Below are positions 5,319 to 6,043 of a stretch of 6,043 nucleotides of DNA, one piece after another. Made by a program: the position numbers and the translations under genes. The notes under the pieces were generated by a model, which saw only the letters and a list, made by a program, of their open reading frames with translations, did not search any database and had not been told where the DNA came from. Source of the stretch: Faecalibacterium sp. UBA7177 (GTDB lineage Bacteria > Bacillota > Clostridia > Oscillospirales > Ruminococcaceae); NCBI GenBank assembly GCA_002491225.1, contig DKVN01000160.1, forward strand, positions 1-6,043. The letters are read 5' to 3'. How positions within the stretch are numbered: position 1 is the first letter of the stretch; the number at the start of each line of letters is the position of its first letter.

Positions 5319-5329
5319 GAGAAAGTGAG

Positions 5330-5581
5330 GTGATCCCCATCAGCATCGGAGAAGCCGTGAAAGAGCGGATCCTCGAGCTTTGCCGCGAGCACGAGATCTC
5401 GGTCAATAAACTTAGCAGCATGAGCGGCGTCACGCAGTCAACGGTCAATAACATCGTCAGTGGACGCAACAACAGCGCTACGGTCTCCACCATCAAAAAG
5501 CTGTGTGATGGTTTGGGGATCACGATAGAGGAGTTCTTTCATTCGGAGTTGTTTCAAGGCTTGGAGCAGGAGCTCAAATAA
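5330..5581 (+). CDS. Small Xre/Cro-C1-type transcriptional regulator
   Basis: About 83 residues, essentially a single helix-turn-helix domain. Seen: KERILELCREHEIS (11-24), then SVNKLSSMSGVTQSTVNNIV (24-43) as the two DNA-binding helices, GRNNSATVSTIKKLCDGLGI (45-64), and EEFFHSELF near the end. This is the five-helix Cro/C1 pattern of the small YozG-like regulators. It probably acts as a DNA-binding dimer. It is divergent from the SLOG-domain gene, and the palindrome at 5250-5283 is its most likely operator. The start is doubtful. GTG 5330 is the only standard start codon ahead of the domain, but it lies inside an excellent SD sequence (5320-5336). True initiation may be a few codons downstream, at a non-standard codon such as ATC 5339. 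The gene ends at TAA 5579-5581, directly in a terminator stem. Confidence 0.85.
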   Translation: MIPISIGEAVKERILELCREHEISVNKLSSMSGVTQSTVNNIVSGRNNSATVSTIKKLCDGLGITIEEFFHSELFQGLEQELK

Positions 5582-5636
5582 AATAGCCGCCACCGGGCAG
5601 CGCGAAGCACCGGGATGGCGGCTATTTGGTTTTTAT
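5581..5636 (+). terminator. Intrinsic terminator of the Xre-type gene
   Basis: AAATAGCCGCCA (5581-5592) pairs perfectly with TGGCGGCTATTT (5616-5627) and is followed by GG and five T residues (5630-5634). The stem begins at the last base of the stop codon. On the opposite strand the same stem is followed by TTATTTG, so it could stop transcription from both sides. Confidence 0.85.
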
Positions 5637-5682
5637 CTGGATAGGCAGACGACCGCCCCGGCGTGTGTCAATACAAACCGCA

Positions 5683-5809
5683 GGACAAGGGCAGGACAGG
5701 GGGACTGGACAAGGGGACGGACGTTCTGCGCCTGACAGCCTGCGTGCGCTGTCCGCTGCCGACACCCCGCCCGATCGGGAATCGAAGACAAAAGAGCCGT
5801 CCCCCTGTC
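5683..5809. repeat. GGACAAGGG/GGACAGGGG array with distant inverted arm
   Basis: Three imperfect units of about 12 bases start at 5683, 5694 and 5707 (GGACAAGGG, GGACAGGGGGAC, GGACAAGGGGAC). CCGTCCCCCTGTC at 5797-5809 is nearly the reverse complement of the second and third units, so a stem with a loop of roughly 80 bases is possible. The composition resembles REP-type elements with GGGGAC/GTCCCC ends; that class assignment is tentative. Confidence 0.45.
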
Positions 5810-5827
5810 TTCCGTAACAGACAGAAG

Positions 5828-5853
5828 AACCGCCCCCATGTCGTTCGCTGCGT
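5828..5853 (+). repeat. Dispersed 26-bp repeat, copy 2
   Basis: Matches 1143-1168 at 25 of 26 positions in the same orientation. It is followed by a different sequence than copy 1, so the shared unit ends near 5853. It is noncoding and sits about 30 bases upstream of the promoter of the IclR-family gene. Confidence 0.7.
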
Positions 5854-5884
5854 CTGCTGCGGGGGGCGAAATTTGAAAACGGTG

Positions 5885-5918
5885 TCGACTTTGGCGGGCT
5901 GGCGGGGTATACTATACC
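5885..5918 (+). promoter_or_regulatory. Predicted promoter of the IclR-family gene with a palindrome on the -10
   Basis: TCGACT (5885-5890) and TATACT (5908-5913) are 17 bases apart; the -10 matches consensus at five of six positions. GGTATA-C-TATACC (5906-5918) is a perfect 13-bp palindrome with an odd centre lying over the -10, a good place for autoregulation. Its sequence differs from the palindrome in the kdg leader. Confidence 0.45.
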
Positions 5919-5957
5919 TATAAAGCGCAACACCAAGCAAGACGGGAGGGCTGCCGG

Positions 5958-6043
5958 ATGGAGCAGGAAAAGGGCGGGGTGCAGAGCGTGGCGCGGATCT
6001 TCGCGATCATCGAGCTGCTGGCGGCGCATCCGGGCGGGATGAG
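5958..6043 (+). CDS. IclR-family transcriptional regulator, N-terminal start (3' end outside window)
   Basis: Only 28 codons are visible. Seen: ATG at 5958 with GGGAGGG 7 bases upstream, then MEQEKGGVQSVARIFAIIEL, continuing LAAHPGGM. The VQSV-x-R-x-hydrophobic-x-I-x-ELLA-x-HPGG pattern is the first helix of the IclR-type winged helix-turn-helix domain. Known: IclR proteins carry this DNA-binding domain followed by a ligand-binding domain of about 180 residues, and often control sugar-acid and aromatic catabolism; KdgR of enterobacteria belongs here. Given the KDG operon 1.3 kb away in the opposite orientation, a KdgR-like role is the best guess, with KDG or KDPG as ligand. That is inference, since the effector domain lies outside the window. 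Confidence 0.8.
   Translation, partial: MEQEKGGVQSVARIFAIIELLAAHPGGM

Larger units (their letters stand above)
5637..5884. other. Gene-free repeat region upstream of the IclR-family gene
   Basis: No open frame here has an SD or a recognisable domain. The stretch holds a G-rich array with a distant inverted partner (5683-5809) and the second copy of the 26-bp dispersed repeat (5828-5853). CGCCCCC (5831-5837) can pair with GGGGGCG (5862-5868), enclosing most of that repeat. It reads as repeat debris between the terminator at 5636 and the promoter near 5885. Confidence 0.6.

Noticed and set aside
5622..6029. Leftward open frame of 135 codons overlapping the IclR-family start
   Set aside because: No SD or domain; it spans the terminator and repeat debris. 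The rightward IclR-type N-terminus with its SD is the better reading.
1..6043. CRISPR arrays, tRNA, rRNA or known riboswitches
   Set aside because: No regularly spaced identical repeats, no cloverleaf with conserved T-loop bases, and no recognisable riboswitch core were found by eye. The kdgA leader is long but shows no known aptamer pattern.

Overview
The window looks like chromosome from a GC-rich gut Firmicute, probably of the Faecalibacterium/Subdoligranulum/Gemmiger (Oscillospiraceae) type. The reasons are strong AGGAGG-type ribosome binding sites, sigma-A-like promoters, G/C-ending codons in the catabolic genes, and noncoding gaps filled with short GC-rich palindromic repeats. The genus is inferred from general appearance, not from a database match.

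Layout, left to right. (a) 1-477 (+): C-terminal ATPase part of a sensor histidine kinase, cut by the window edge. (b) About 620-1053 (+): decayed, frameshifted C-terminal piece of an IS110-family transposase. (c) 1176-1802 (-): a small membrane PAP2-type phosphatase with its own promoter and Shine-Dalgarno (SD) sequence. (d) 1870-2290: no gene; several hairpin and palindromic repeats, ending in a likely terminator. (e) 2292-4600 (-): a 2-keto-3-deoxygluconate operon of promoter, palindromic operator, kdgA and kdgK; the aldolase carries a C-terminal glyoxalase-like (VOC) domain. (f) 4740-5636: a visibly less GC-rich module of two divergent genes, a SLOG/DUF1273-like protein (-) and a small Xre-type regulator (+). 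They share a perfect 14-bp-arm inverted repeat, and each gene ends in a terminator hairpin. (g) 5637-5957: no gene; repeat debris followed by a promoter with a palindrome on the -10. (h) 5958-6043 (+): start of an IclR-family regulator, cut by the window edge.

How the genes work together. KdgK phosphorylates KDG to KDPG, and KdgA cleaves KDPG to pyruvate and glyceraldehyde 3-phosphate. This is the last part of hexuronate and pectin-sugar breakdown. The IclR-family gene at the right edge is a natural candidate regulator of the operon. If so, the SLOG/Xre module sits between a regulator and its target operon. The Xre protein probably controls its own gene and the SLOG gene through the shared palindrome.

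Nothing here proves a new system. The items most worth a second look are the SLOG/Xre pair with its operator, the unusual translation start of the Xre gene, the aldolase-VOC fusion with its operator, and the repeat families in the gaps.
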